Below, piece after piece: positions 26,914 to 35,031 of a stretch of 64,000 nt of DNA. Where the stretch lies: contig CAJMFH010000001.1 of NCBI GenBank assembly GCA_905212635.1, positions 184,174 to 248,173 on the forward strand. The letters are read 5' to 3'. Within the stretch, counting starts at the first letter, position 1. Each line of letters begins with the position of its first letter. The position numbers and the translations under genes are program-made. The DNA comes from an uncultured Lachnoclostridium sp. (lineage in GTDB: Bacteria; Bacillota; Clostridia; Lachnospirales; Lachnospiraceae). The notes under the pieces were generated by a model, which was not told the DNA's origin, searched no databases, and saw nothing but the letters and a program-made list of their open reading frames with translations.

Positions 26914-28749
26914 TTATTTCGCCTCCTCATCGCCTAATGTCAATTCATCACCAAAGAAATCAATTTCATTCGAATCACGAGATTCACGGAATGACAGATA
27001 ATCAAAGGAAATGGTGTATTTATACTGCTGTTTCTTTGTAACTCCATCTTCATCCTTTACAATTGAGCTTGAAATCTTAACATTTTTGATACTCGTGATC
27101 AAATTCAAGCGGATAACCAATGCAGATATGGATGATAATTTTTTATCTGTCGACACACAACTGATCGTGCCACCTGAATTTGTAGTATTTACAGCACTGA
27201 TCACGAAATCTTTCGGACAGGTTTCTTTTACCTGTTCCAAAATAGCATGAAGTTTATTGTTGTTTGTATCCGTGATACCTTCCATCTTCAGATAAGTAAG
27301 AATACGTTTCATGTCGCTCTGTAAACTGTCATACTGTGCCTGTACCGGTTGCAGTGAACGTTCTTTTTGTGCTGTCGTTTCATAAGAACTCTTTGCTGTT
27401 CCCAGCGAAATCATAGAAACCACAATCATCACAATACATACCAAAATAGAAGCAGCAAATACAGCAGCGATACCTTTGATAGATTCTCTGGTTGCTGTCT
27501 TGTTTTTAATATCTTCCGGAATAAAGTTTACCGGACTGTATACTGCACCAAAACATCCAACATACTGAAGGATATTTACGTTAACTTCAATCTGGCGGTT
27601 AAACTGAACACCCTGCAATTCACTCGGTGTACGTGTAGGAATACCAAGTTCATTTGCCATCAGTTCATGAATACCCGCGATCTTTGCACCATCACCGGTT
27701 ACAATAATACCTTTTACAGGCTCTTCACGATATCTCGAATTATAATATTCAATAACACGATAGATGTTTCCGATCAAAGAAGATGCACTCTGTGTCAATT
27801 CAATACGTTTCTGCATAGACAGATCATTCTGAGGATTTGACGCATTTAAATTGTACAAAAGAACTCTCTGCGTTGTAATGATCTTAAATGCCTTGTCATA
27901 TTCCGGAGCCTGAAATGCCGGCTCATTCATAACTGCTTCTACAACTGTAGCCGCACCGTATGGAATGGTTCTCTGAAGAAGAAGTTTATCCTTGCTCATG
28001 ATATTGATCAATGTCGCATCACGGTTAATCTGAACCGCCATCTCTACGCCTTCATTGACCTGCCGTTTCATAATCTGGAAAATACCATTACCATCTACTT
28101 CAATTGCCATTACATTAAAGTCACAGCCTTCAGCCAATGCATAATAGGAACGAACCAGATCAATCGGAGCAGCATAAACAAGAAGGTCGAGTACATCCTG
28201 CGGAGCCTCCTCTTCCCCTTCTTCTCCATCTTTTTTCTTCTTTCCTATGTTAAAGTTAAGTTTAAGTTCATGTTTTTTCTTCTTTTTCTTGGTATCATCT
28301 GTAATTTCAGGTTCTTCCTCTTTCTCCTGTTCCTTTTCCGAACCATCTGTTACTTTTTCACCTGCTTCTGCGGTACGGCTTCCGCCCTGCTTAACGTAAG
28401 AGAAGATATAACGATCTTTGTCCATTGGAAAAAGATCTCCAACTTTCGCATCAACAATTCCCTGAATCTTGCTGTCTTTTACAAGTGGAATGGTTGTCTC
28501 ACGGTTTGCGATCTTAGATGATGCCAGCGAGAAGATTACATCTTTAGTTGTAATTCCTTTTTCCTGACACGCTTGTTTGATACGACGACTGACATCCATG
28601 ATGTTTTTTACTTCACCATCTTCTACTGCTCCCTGTGGAGTCGGCACACGAACACAGCCATATACAGTAGGGTTATCTGGTGTATTATCCATATGTACAA
28701 TTCGAATCGTCTCAGTTCCTACACGAACCACTACTACCTTCTTAGCCAT
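26914..28749 (-). CDS. pilM: Fused PilM-PilN pilus assembly protein
   Basis: 611 residues from ATG 28749 (AGGAGG upstream). Residues about 1-400 are an actin-like PilM domain (VVVRVGTETIRIVHMDN, IVTGDGAKIAGIHELMANEL). An unusual Lys/Glu-rich low-complexity insert occupies about 115-175. A PilN-like part follows: the PilM-binding-type segment VNFIPEDIKNK near 405, a transmembrane helix (AAVFAASILVCIVMIVVSMI, about 427-450), a coiled coil and a ferredoxin-like domain. In model systems PilM and PilN are separate and bind through the PilN N-terminal motif, so the fusion would make this contact permanent. Confidence 0.9.
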   Translation of the reverse strand: MAKKVVVVRVGTETIRIVHMDNTPDNPTVYGCVRVPTPQGAVEDGEVKNIMDVSRRIKQACQEKGITTKDVIFSLASSKIANRETTIPLVKDSKIQGIVDAKVGDLFPMDKDRYIFSYVKQGGSRTAEAGEKVTDGSEKEQEKEEEPEITDDTKKKKKKHELKLNFNIGKKKKDGEEGEEEAPQDVLDLLVYAAPIDLVRSYYALAEGCDFNVMAIEVDGNGIFQIMKRQVNEGVEMAVQINRDATLINIMSKDKLLLQRTIPYGAATVVEAVMNEPAFQAPEYDKAFKIITTQRVLLYNLNASNPQNDLSMQKRIELTQSASSLIGNIYRVIEYYNSRYREEPVKGIIVTGDGAKIAGIHELMANELGIPTRTPSELQGVQFNRQIEVNVNILQYVGCFGAVYSPVNFIPEDIKNKTATRESIKGIAAVFAASILVCIVMIVVSMISLGTAKSSYETTAQKERSLQPVQAQYDSLQSDMKRILTYLKMEGITDTNNNKLHAILEQVKETCPKDFVISAVNTTNSGGTISCVSTDKKLSSISALVIRLNLITSIKNVKISSSIVKDEDGVTKKQQYKYTISFDYLSFRESRDSNEIDFFGDELTLGDEEAK

Positions 28750-28768
28750 AATAACCTCCTTTATCCTA

Positions 28769-28782
28769 CGGCAGATCTGCCG
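28769..28782. repeat. 14-bp perfect palindrome upstream of pilMN
   Basis: CGGCAGATCTGCCG is self-complementary over 14 bases and lies 19 bases ahead of the pilMN start, just before its ribosome-binding site. It could be a protein-binding site or an mRNA hairpin. The rest of the pilD-pilMN gap (28750-28960) holds an imperfect inverted repeat (TATGGATT / AATCCATA around 28869-28950) and no clear promoter. Confidence 0.45.
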
Positions 28783-28960
28783 CAAGCAGCATGGTTTTCT
28801 CACTTCCACACTGTCCTTATTACTTTTCCCATATTTTGATATACTGGTGAAAGTCCACCACATAATATCTATGGATTACACTACTTTCTCCTCTTTCCTC
28901 CATCATTGTTCAATTTTAAGGAAAAAGCACTGGAATCCATAAATCACAAAAAGACCCCTG

Positions 28961-29716
28961 TTACATTAAGCCTATATACCAGTCAAAAAAGACATTTCCC
29001 CATAACATAGCAATAAAAATACCAATCGAAAGATACGGTCCCATTGGAAATCGATCTTTCTTTTTTGTAACAGCAATAATGATGCACTGAATCACAGATC
29101 CAACAACGCATCCTATTACCAGTGCCAGCATAATATTCTGCCAGCCCAGCATCAGTCCCGCTACTGCCATCAGTTTAATATCCCCGCCTCCGATGCCTCG
29201 TCCGCGGGTAATAAGCAAACATAATAGCAGAAAAAGGCTTGCTGTAAAGAAGCCAATAACATAATGAACCCAATTTTTATAATCATAAATTGTATGAGCC
29301 ACGCCAACACACAAGATAAAAGCATTAATTCCCACCGGAATTTCCATCGTCCGAAAATCAATCACACTGATGACCAGTAATGCAGATACGAAAAAGCAGT
29401 ATAACACGCTCTCCACGTTTATACCGTTCACTGCAAATAAGATAATATATATAAGTCCGTTCGTAAATTCAATTACCGGGTACTGCATGGATAATTTTGT
29501 CCCACAATATCTGCACTTTCCTTTTAAGAAAAGAAAGCTAAAAAGTGGAAACAAGTCATACCATTTTAACTGGTGTCCGCATTTCATACAATGAGAACCC
29601 ACTGTGACAATACTTTCTTTTTTCGGAATTCGGTAAATACAGACATTCAAGAAGCTGCCAATCACGATTCCATATAAAAAGATAAATATGTAGATAATAA
29701 ATATTGGTACTGTCAT
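28961..29716 (-). CDS. pilD: Prepilin leader peptidase/N-methyltransferase
   Basis: 251 residues with several membrane helices. The N-terminal methyltransferase segment holds two CxxC pairs (CMKC and CRYC, near 43 and 68). The aspartyl protease residues are in VIDFRTMEIP (first Asp) and GGGDIKLMAVAG (second, GxGD-like signature). It processes the prepilins encoded on both sides. It is 43 bases downstream of pilA. Confidence 0.95.
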   Translation of the reverse strand: MTVPIFIIYIFIFLYGIVIGSFLNVCIYRIPKKESIVTVGSHCMKCGHQLKWYDLFPLFSFLFLKGKCRYCGTKLSMQYPVIEFTNGLIYIILFAVNGINVESVLYCFFVSALLVISVIDFRTMEIPVGINAFILCVGVAHTIYDYKNWVHYVIGFFTASLFLLLCLLITRGRGIGGGDIKLMAVAGLMLGWQNIMLALVIGCVVGSVIQCIIIAVTKKKDRFPMGPYLSIGIFIAMLWGNVFFDWYIGLM

Positions 29717-29759
29717 AGTAGGTTCTCCTTATTCCTTTTAGGAATTTGTAAACAGTAAA

Positions 29760-30257
29760 TTACTGTCCATTGCTTACATACATTTCTTTCTCAGTTCCAT
29801 CATCTGCTTTTGTGTACTTGCATTTCTGTCCACCATGAGCACCAGCGCCGCCATTAACATACGCTTTAACACTGCTCGCTGTAGTTCCGCCAATGGAATA
29901 CTCAACAACCAAATCACCAGCTTTTCCAGCAGAACTTACCATAGTTGTTCCGGAAATATCTCCCAACTGCTGGTAAACTGCACCCTCAAGTCCCGAAGCA
30001 CCGCTTACAACACCAGAAATATTAAGTGATCCACTTCCACTGATAGATGGATCATTTGCAATTGCAGTAGACACACCACTTACAAGTGAATCCAATGTAG
30101 CCAAATCCTTTGACTCTCTTGATTTCTCCAAGTTAGGAATAACTGCTAATGCTACAACACCTACTAAGATTGCCATGATAGCGATAACAATAATCAGCTC
30201 TACCAGAGAGAAACCTTCATTTGAACCGCTAAGATACTTTTGAATTCTTTTCTTCAT
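29760..30257 (-). CDS. pilA: Major type IV pilin
   Basis: 165 residues. Class III leader of 14 residues ending in Gly, then FSLVELIIVIAIMAIL with Glu +5, followed by a helix and a small Gly/Ser-rich domain with one Cys near the C-terminus. It is the first gene behind a very good promoter (30315-30343) and has AAGGAG upstream, so high expression is likely. The Ser/Gly-rich globular part offers many sites for O-glycosylation, which is relevant to the neighbouring GT-C-like gene. Confidence 0.93.
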   Translation of the reverse strand: MKKRIQKYLSGSNEGFSLVELIIVIAIMAILVGVVALAVIPNLEKSRESKDLATLDSLVSGVSTAIANDPSISGSGSLNISGVVSGASGLEGAVYQQLGDISGTTMVSSAGKAGDLVVEYSIGGTTASSVKAYVNGGAGAHGGQKCKYTKADDGTEKEMYVSNGQ

Positions 30258-30287
30258 AATTCCATTCTCCTTTTTTGTTTTTATTTT

Positions 30288-30305
30288 GGCAAACTCTCTT
30301 TTGCC
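30288..30305 (-). other. Leader hairpin of pilA
   Basis: GGCAAA and TTTGCC flank a 6-base loop just downstream of the transcription start of pilA. The leader of about 50 bases is too short for a c-di-GMP aptamer; a stabilising 5' hairpin is the simplest reading. Confidence 0.5.
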
Positions 30306-30314
30306 GTTTTCTAT

Positions 30315-30343
30315 ATTCTACCACATACGAATATAATCTGCAA
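30315..30343 (-). promoter_or_regulatory. Promoter of the pilA operon
   Basis: On the minus strand: TTGCAG (30338-30343), a 17-base spacer ending TGTGG, and TAGAAT (30315-30320). The region 30258-30471 is gene-free and holds this and the divergent promoter of the next gene. Confidence 0.82.
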
Positions 30344-30401
30344 GTGTTTTTTCAAAATATATCAACTTAATATTTACGTAATATTTATAAAAAATTCACA
30401 A

Positions 30402-30430
30402 TTGACATTATTGATCTTTTATTTTAAGAT
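30402..30430 (+). promoter_or_regulatory. Promoter of the GT-C-like gene
   Basis: TTGACA (30402-30407), a 17-base spacer, and TAAGAT (30425-30430), 42 bases ahead of the start codon. It is divergent from pilA. Confidence 0.78.
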
Positions 30431-30471
30431 TATTATAACATTAATATAACGTAACAAAGGAGTTCATTATT

Positions 30472-32271
30472 ATGATATGTCAGTTTAAACATATAATTGC
30501 AATACATCACAAACTTTTTTTATGTCTTCTTATTTTTTTACAACTCTGTGTGTTAATTTTTACATTTTCCGCAAAACGTGAAGGATTTCATTCAGATGAA
30601 AATTGGAGTTATGGCTATGCGAATTCCTTTTTTCAGTCAAATATTTATATTGACAACAATAAAAAAAGCATAAATATGAACAGTTGGAAAGATTCCTCTA
30701 TACTAAGAGACTATGTCGAAGTAAAACAAAATCAACGATTCCGTTTTGACTCCGTCTTATCCAACATGGCTGAAGACTTCAGCCCACCCTTACATAGTTT
30801 GATTTTACATGCAATCTGTTCTTTCTTTCCAGATTCCTTTTCCTGGTGGTATGGCTTTTCTATCAATATCGCAGCTTTTGTACTCTCTATTTGGCTGCTC
30901 TTTTTTATAAGCAAAAATTTATTTGGTTCCCTATATATTTCATTTTTAACTTGCTTTTTTTATGGATTTTCAGGAGCCTCATTAAATTGTTTTATTTATA
31001 TTCGGACGTATGCTCTTCTTACATGTCTAAGCTTAGCATTTATTTATTTGTTAATTAAAATTCTTCAAACAAAAACAAGGTCGCCAAAAATCTTTGTCCT
31101 ACTTTATACCATTAGTATTCTCGGTTTTTTAAGTCATTATTTTTATTACGCCTTTGCATTTTCATTTTCATTAGCTTTCATTGTAAACTTAGCAGCGCAC
31201 AAACAATTTAAACGCATTTTTTCTTTTTCAACCACAGTGTTACTTGCTGTCATTTCTTCTCTTATCATATTTCCATCTACCTTGCATATGATTCTAAGGG
31301 GATCCTCCTTATATGTCGAACACATGCCACTTCTTTGGGAAATAAAGTATTGTATTAATTTATGCTTTGTTGAAACATTAGGATTTATCCCTGTATATCC
31401 ATCCCCTGTAACCTGGTGCATCCTTAAATTTGCCTGTATTTTCATAATAATCTTTGTGAGTGGTTTTTTATTTCTTTTCCGCAAAGAGATCTGGTTAAGA
31501 AGCTTTATCAGCCATATTCGAACAAAACTTCATAATTTAATTCTTTCTCTTCCATTAAAAATAGTAGCAATATTACAATCCTTTTGGAGTTGTTTGCTGT
31601 TTACATTGTGTTTTACACTTATTATTATTGCTAAAATCAGCAATGTTTACGTTATGAACGTGTATACAGACCGATACCTTTTTTTCATAATTCCCCTTTT
31701 TGCTCTTTGCTCCGTAAAAGCGATTTTTATGGTATTACAATTTATCTTCCGTCATCACCAAAAATTTGTAATACCATCTTTATGTGTAGTATTATTAGTA
31801 AGCCTTATACTAGTTCAATCCGAGGGATTAACACATTACCATTTTAAACGTAACACAACTGCCCCAACCATCACTACATTAACACAAAACGCAAATGTAA
31901 TTGTAACCTTAAAATCAGACTGGCACTATGTTTGTTATACAACTTTGCTGCGAAACAGCAAGCAGGTTTTTGTATGCCAACCCGATTCTGAAAAAGGATT
32001 AGATTATATGAGACCAGCCATTGAACAACTAAATAATGATGCACCTGTATATTTAATTATGGAGACAGCCTCTCTGGCAGGGAAAAAGCAAAGTTCCGGA
32101 ACCATTGAAATGAAAAATTTCAAAAATGAAGCTGGCAAGATACTTAGTTCCGGTTACACAGAAAAAGATCTAGTCAACTTTTTTTCCTCCAGTAGTTGGT
32201 GTACTACTGTTAAAAAAGTCCAAACAGAAAATAGTTTTCAAGGACAATTAGTTGTCTATCAATTACATTAA
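30472..32271 (+). CDS. Integral membrane glycosyltransferase-like protein (GT-C / family 39-like)
   Basis: 599 residues with about ten hydrophobic segments. After the first helix comes GFHSDENWSYGYANSFF, an acidic Asp-Glu pair in the first outer loop as in GT-C enzymes of the PMT/ArnT/GT39 group. The C-terminal 120 residues are outside the membrane. AAAGGAG precedes the ATG. The gene is clearly more AT-rich than its neighbours and points against the pilus genes on both sides, which suggests insertion or separate acquisition. A role in glycosylating pilins or cell-surface polymers is an inference from position only. Confidence 0.75.
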   Translation: MICQFKHIIAIHHKLFLCLLIFLQLCVLIFTFSAKREGFHSDENWSYGYANSFFQSNIYIDNNKKSINMNSWKDSSILRDYVEVKQNQRFRFDSVLSNMAEDFSPPLHSLILHAICSFFPDSFSWWYGFSINIAAFVLSIWLLFFISKNLFGSLYISFLTCFFYGFSGASLNCFIYIRTYALLTCLSLAFIYLLIKILQTKTRSPKIFVLLYTISILGFLSHYFYYAFAFSFSLAFIVNLAAHKQFKRIFSFSTTVLLAVISSLIIFPSTLHMILRGSSLYVEHMPLLWEIKYCINLCFVETLGFIPVYPSPVTWCILKFACIFIIIFVSGFLFLFRKEIWLRSFISHIRTKLHNLILSLPLKIVAILQSFWSCLLFTLCFTLIIIAKISNVYVMNVYTDRYLFFIIPLFALCSVKAIFMVLQFIFRHHQKFVIPSLCVVLLVSLILVQSEGLTHYHFKRNTTAPTITTLTQNANVIVTLKSDWHYVCYTTLLRNSKQVFVCQPDSEKGLDYMRPAIEQLNNDAPVYLIMETASLAGKKQSSGTIEMKNFKNEAGKILSSGYTEKDLVNFFSSSSWCTTVKKVQTENSFQGQLVVYQLH

Positions 32272-32343
32272 TTTAAGGATATCAGAATTGCCACAAGCAT
32301 ACTACTGATCAAAATACACCTTTCCTTTGTTCGGCTTAAATTT

Positions 32344-32382
32344 GGGGTTGCCTTGCCAGAAGCGCACGACCCCCGCCTTTTT
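32344..32382 (+). terminator. Terminator after the GT-C-like gene
   Basis: GGGGTTG (32344-32350) pairs with CGACCCC (32367-32373) and is followed by CGCCTTTTT. It lies in the 281-base convergent gap between this gene and pilC. The rest of the gap is AT-rich without a gene. Confidence 0.65.
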
Positions 32383-32451
32383 GATTCTCGAAAACCTTAT
32401 CTCTGCTTTTTACTGCACCATTTTATCCTCTTTCTTAATATTTTAATAGAT

Positions 32452-32524
32452 TCAAAAATCGAGCTGATCCGACGAAACCTCTCTTAAAAGAACTCTCCTC
32501 CTGATCAACTCGATCCGCATTAAA
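32452..32524 (-). terminator. Terminator after pilC
   Basis: On the minus strand the arms around ATCGAG[C/T]TGATC (32458-32469 and 32513-32524) form a 12-bp stem with one G-T pair. The loop region can fold further and is followed by TTTTTGAATC. It lies about 30 bases after the pilC stop. Confidence 0.65.
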
Positions 32525-32553
32525 CTTGTATTCGTTTTCTCTTTTGCTATTCT

Positions 32554-33765
32554 TTATCCTGCCATAGAATAAATCTGCATCATTGGCATTACGATTGCAC
32601 CTACGATACCACCTACAACTACCGCAAGCAGACAGATAACTGCAGGCTCCATCGCTGTTGTGAGGTTTTTCGTAGCTGTTTCGACTTCATCTTCATAATA
32701 TACGGCTACTTTTTCAAGCATCTGCTCTACATTACCTGTTTCCTCTCCGATACGAAGCATATGATGAACCATCATCGGAAATACTCCAGACGCCTCAATC
32801 GGTTCTGACATCGGGATACCCTGCATAACATCTTCTCGTGCATCATTCAACACTTTTCGAACCACCCGATTTTCTACGACATTTGCCACGATTCCAAGTG
32901 CCTCTACCAGTGGCACACCGGACATAACCAAGGTAGACATTGTCATACTGAATTTTGCCGAGGCATTTTTAATAGAAAAATCCTGTATATTTGGAATTTT
33001 CAAACACAGCCGGCTCGTAACCTGTTTCCCTGATTCCGTATTTTTCGCATAAGCAATAATACCTACTAATGCAATAATGCCGCCAATTACCCATACAAGA
33101 TTAGCAACCACAAAATCGCTGACTGCAATTACGATACGGGTCGGCAACGGCAGCTGTCCTTCCAGCATATCAAAAATTTCCTGGAAACTTGGGATAACCT
33201 TCGCCATCAAAATGATAACAACAATTACAGCAACGACCAATACAACGATCGGATAAATCATTGCAGAAGTAATCATGGATTTTAATTTCATATCTTTTTC
33301 AAACTGTGTACAGATACGTTCAAACGCAACACTTAAGTTACCGGTTGCCTCACCGGCAGCGACCATGTTGATCAAAAGATCCGGGAACACTTTTCCTTCC
33401 AAAGCCATCGCATTGGCAAGTGTCTCACCTTTCTCTACGTTTACCTGTACGTTGTAGATAGATTTACGCAGAACCTTATTTTCTGTAGATTCCTGCATCA
33501 TCTTAAGTCCTTCAATAACCGTTACACCGGCATTCAATATACTATTGAACTGACGGCAGAACAAGGTAATGTCTTTTAATTTGACCGGGTTACCGATCGT
33601 TATGTTCCAAGAGGCATCTTATACACTTGTAGTTTCTTCTACAGAATCCACGACCGCTCCTTCGCCTTTCAATTTGGCGGTTGCTGCCTCCGGGGAACCG
33701 GCCTCTAAGGTTCCCTTTTTATCACGGCCAAATTTATCCGTGATACGGTACTTATAAGTAGCCAT
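32554..33765 (-). pseudogene. pilC: Type IV pilus platform protein PilC, interrupted by an in-frame TAA
   Basis: Read through, the frame from ATG 33765 (AGGAGG upstream) gives 403 residues, the normal PilC length: MATYKYRITDKFGRDKKG at the start, LFCRQFNSILNAGVTVIEGL, GEATGNLSVAF, the membrane segments, and GEETGNVEQML with a hydrophobic end. Codon 49 (33619-33621) is TAA, between VEETTSV and DASWNIT; no frame change is needed. Restart would have to use a TTG before FCRQF without a ribosome-binding site. It may be a true inactivation, a phase-type switch or a base error in the assembly. It lies 25 bases after pilT. Confidence 0.88.
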
Positions 33766-33789
33766 ATTACTTTCCTCCTTCCAACACGA

Positions 33790-34842
33790 TTAATACAATC
33801 GTTTCTCCAGTGCCACTTTATCCTGTGCAAAGGTAATTGCTTCATCCTTTGTTACTTTGCCTGCCTGATACAACTCATAGATGGAGTCATCCATTGTGAT
33901 CATGCCGCTCTTACGACTCGTCTGTACAATAGATGGGATCTGGTGGCTCTTTCCTTCACGAATCAGGGAACGGATCGCGCTGTTTGCATGAAGGATTTCA
34001 AATGCTGCGACACGGCCTTTTCCGTCTGCCGTTTTCATCAGCTGCTGGGATATGATGGATTCCAGCAAAGTTGCCAGCTGCAAACGAATCTGTGGCTGCT
34101 GATGTGGCGGGAAAACGTCGATAATACGGTCAATAGTTGCTGCTGCACCAATCGTATGCAACGTAGAAAATACAAGGTGACCTGTCTCGGCTGCGGTTAC
34201 GGCTGTAGCAATCGTATCGAGGTCACGCATCTCTCCGACGAGGATAACATCCGGGTCTTCACGAAGTGCTGCACGGAGCGCATTGGCGTAACTATCTGTA
34301 TCCATACCAATTTCACGTTGGTTGACGATGGATTTCTTGTGTTGATGCAAGTACTCGATCGGGTCCTCCAATGTAATGATATGATGACTGTAATTTTCAT
34401 TGATTTTATTGATCAGAGAAGCAAGGGTTGTAGATTTACCACTACCTGTAGGTCCTGTTACCAGAATCAATCCTCTCTTTTTATTCACCAGGTCAATAAC
34501 GGACGGTGTCAGTCCCAGACTCTCCGGCTCCGGAATCTCTGTATTGATCAGACGGATTACAAAAGCCATGGACCCTTTCTGCTTAAATACGTTTACACGG
34601 AATCGTCCATGTCCCGGGATCGCATAGGAGAAATCCGCCTCTCCTGTCTCATTAAAAGAAGCAACCAGACGTTTCGGAATCATCTGCTGAATTAACGTCT
34701 TTGTGTCTTCTCCATTTAACGGTGCACTTGTCAGATCCTGTAAAGTACCATGGATTCTGCATTTGATAGGTATACCTACCGATACATGTACGTCAGACGC
34801 GCCAACTTTACGTGCCTGTAACAAAATATCATCGAGTGTCAT
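33790..34842 (-). CDS. pilT: Pilus retraction ATPase PilT
   Basis: 350 residues. The PAS-like N-terminal domain (ASDVHVSVGIPIKCRIHG) is followed by the RecA-like domain: Walker A GPTGSGKSTT near 130, Asp box and Walker B (DPDVILVGEMRDLDTIATAV), His box (TGHLVFSTLHT), and the PilT signature AIRSLIREGKSHQI near 285. Its presence implies retractable pili and possible twitching motility. It follows pilB after a short duplicated stretch. Confidence 0.95.
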   Translation of the reverse strand: MTLDDILLQARKVGASDVHVSVGIPIKCRIHGTLQDLTSAPLNGEDTKTLIQQMIPKRLVASFNETGEADFSYAIPGHGRFRVNVFKQKGSMAFVIRLINTEIPEPESLGLTPSVIDLVNKKRGLILVTGPTGSGKSTTLASLINKINENYSHHIITLEDPIEYLHQHKKSIVNQREIGMDTDSYANALRAALREDPDVILVGEMRDLDTIATAVTAAETGHLVFSTLHTIGAAATIDRIIDVFPPHQQPQIRLQLATLLESIISQQLMKTADGKGRVAAFEILHANSAIRSLIREGKSHQIPSIVQTSRKSGMITMDDSIYELYQAGKVTKDEAITFAQDKVALEKRLY

Positions 34843-34872
34843 ACCCCTTCCTCCTTACTTTATTATTTTACT

Positions 34873-35031
34873 TTTCTCATTTTACTTTATCGTCACAGCG
34901 GTTATTCTGCTGCAATTCTCTCAATTTCAGATATGGATGTTACTCCCTTTGATCTTTCTCATTTTACTTTATCGTCACAGCGGTTATTCTGCTGCAATTC
35001 TCTCAACTTCAGATATGGATGTTACTCCTTT
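34873..35031 (-). repeat. Tandem duplication of the pilB 3' end
   Basis: Two direct copies of about 77 bases with a period of 82 lie at 34873-34949 and 34955-35031. They are nearly identical (one C/T difference plus small end changes). The right copy contains the last 16 pilB codons and its stop; the left copy is in the pilB-pilT gap. Confidence 0.88.

Noticed and set aside
30288..30471. c-di-GMP riboswitch controlling pilA
   Set aside because: The leader after the promoter is about 50 bases with a single small hairpin; no class I or II aptamer core is seen.
32302..32409. About 35-codon minus-strand frame ending GNPKFKPNKGKVYFDQ in the pilC/GT-C gap
   Set aside because: No start codon with a ribosome-binding site, and it overlaps the terminator at 32344-32382; may be a gene remnant but cannot be supported.
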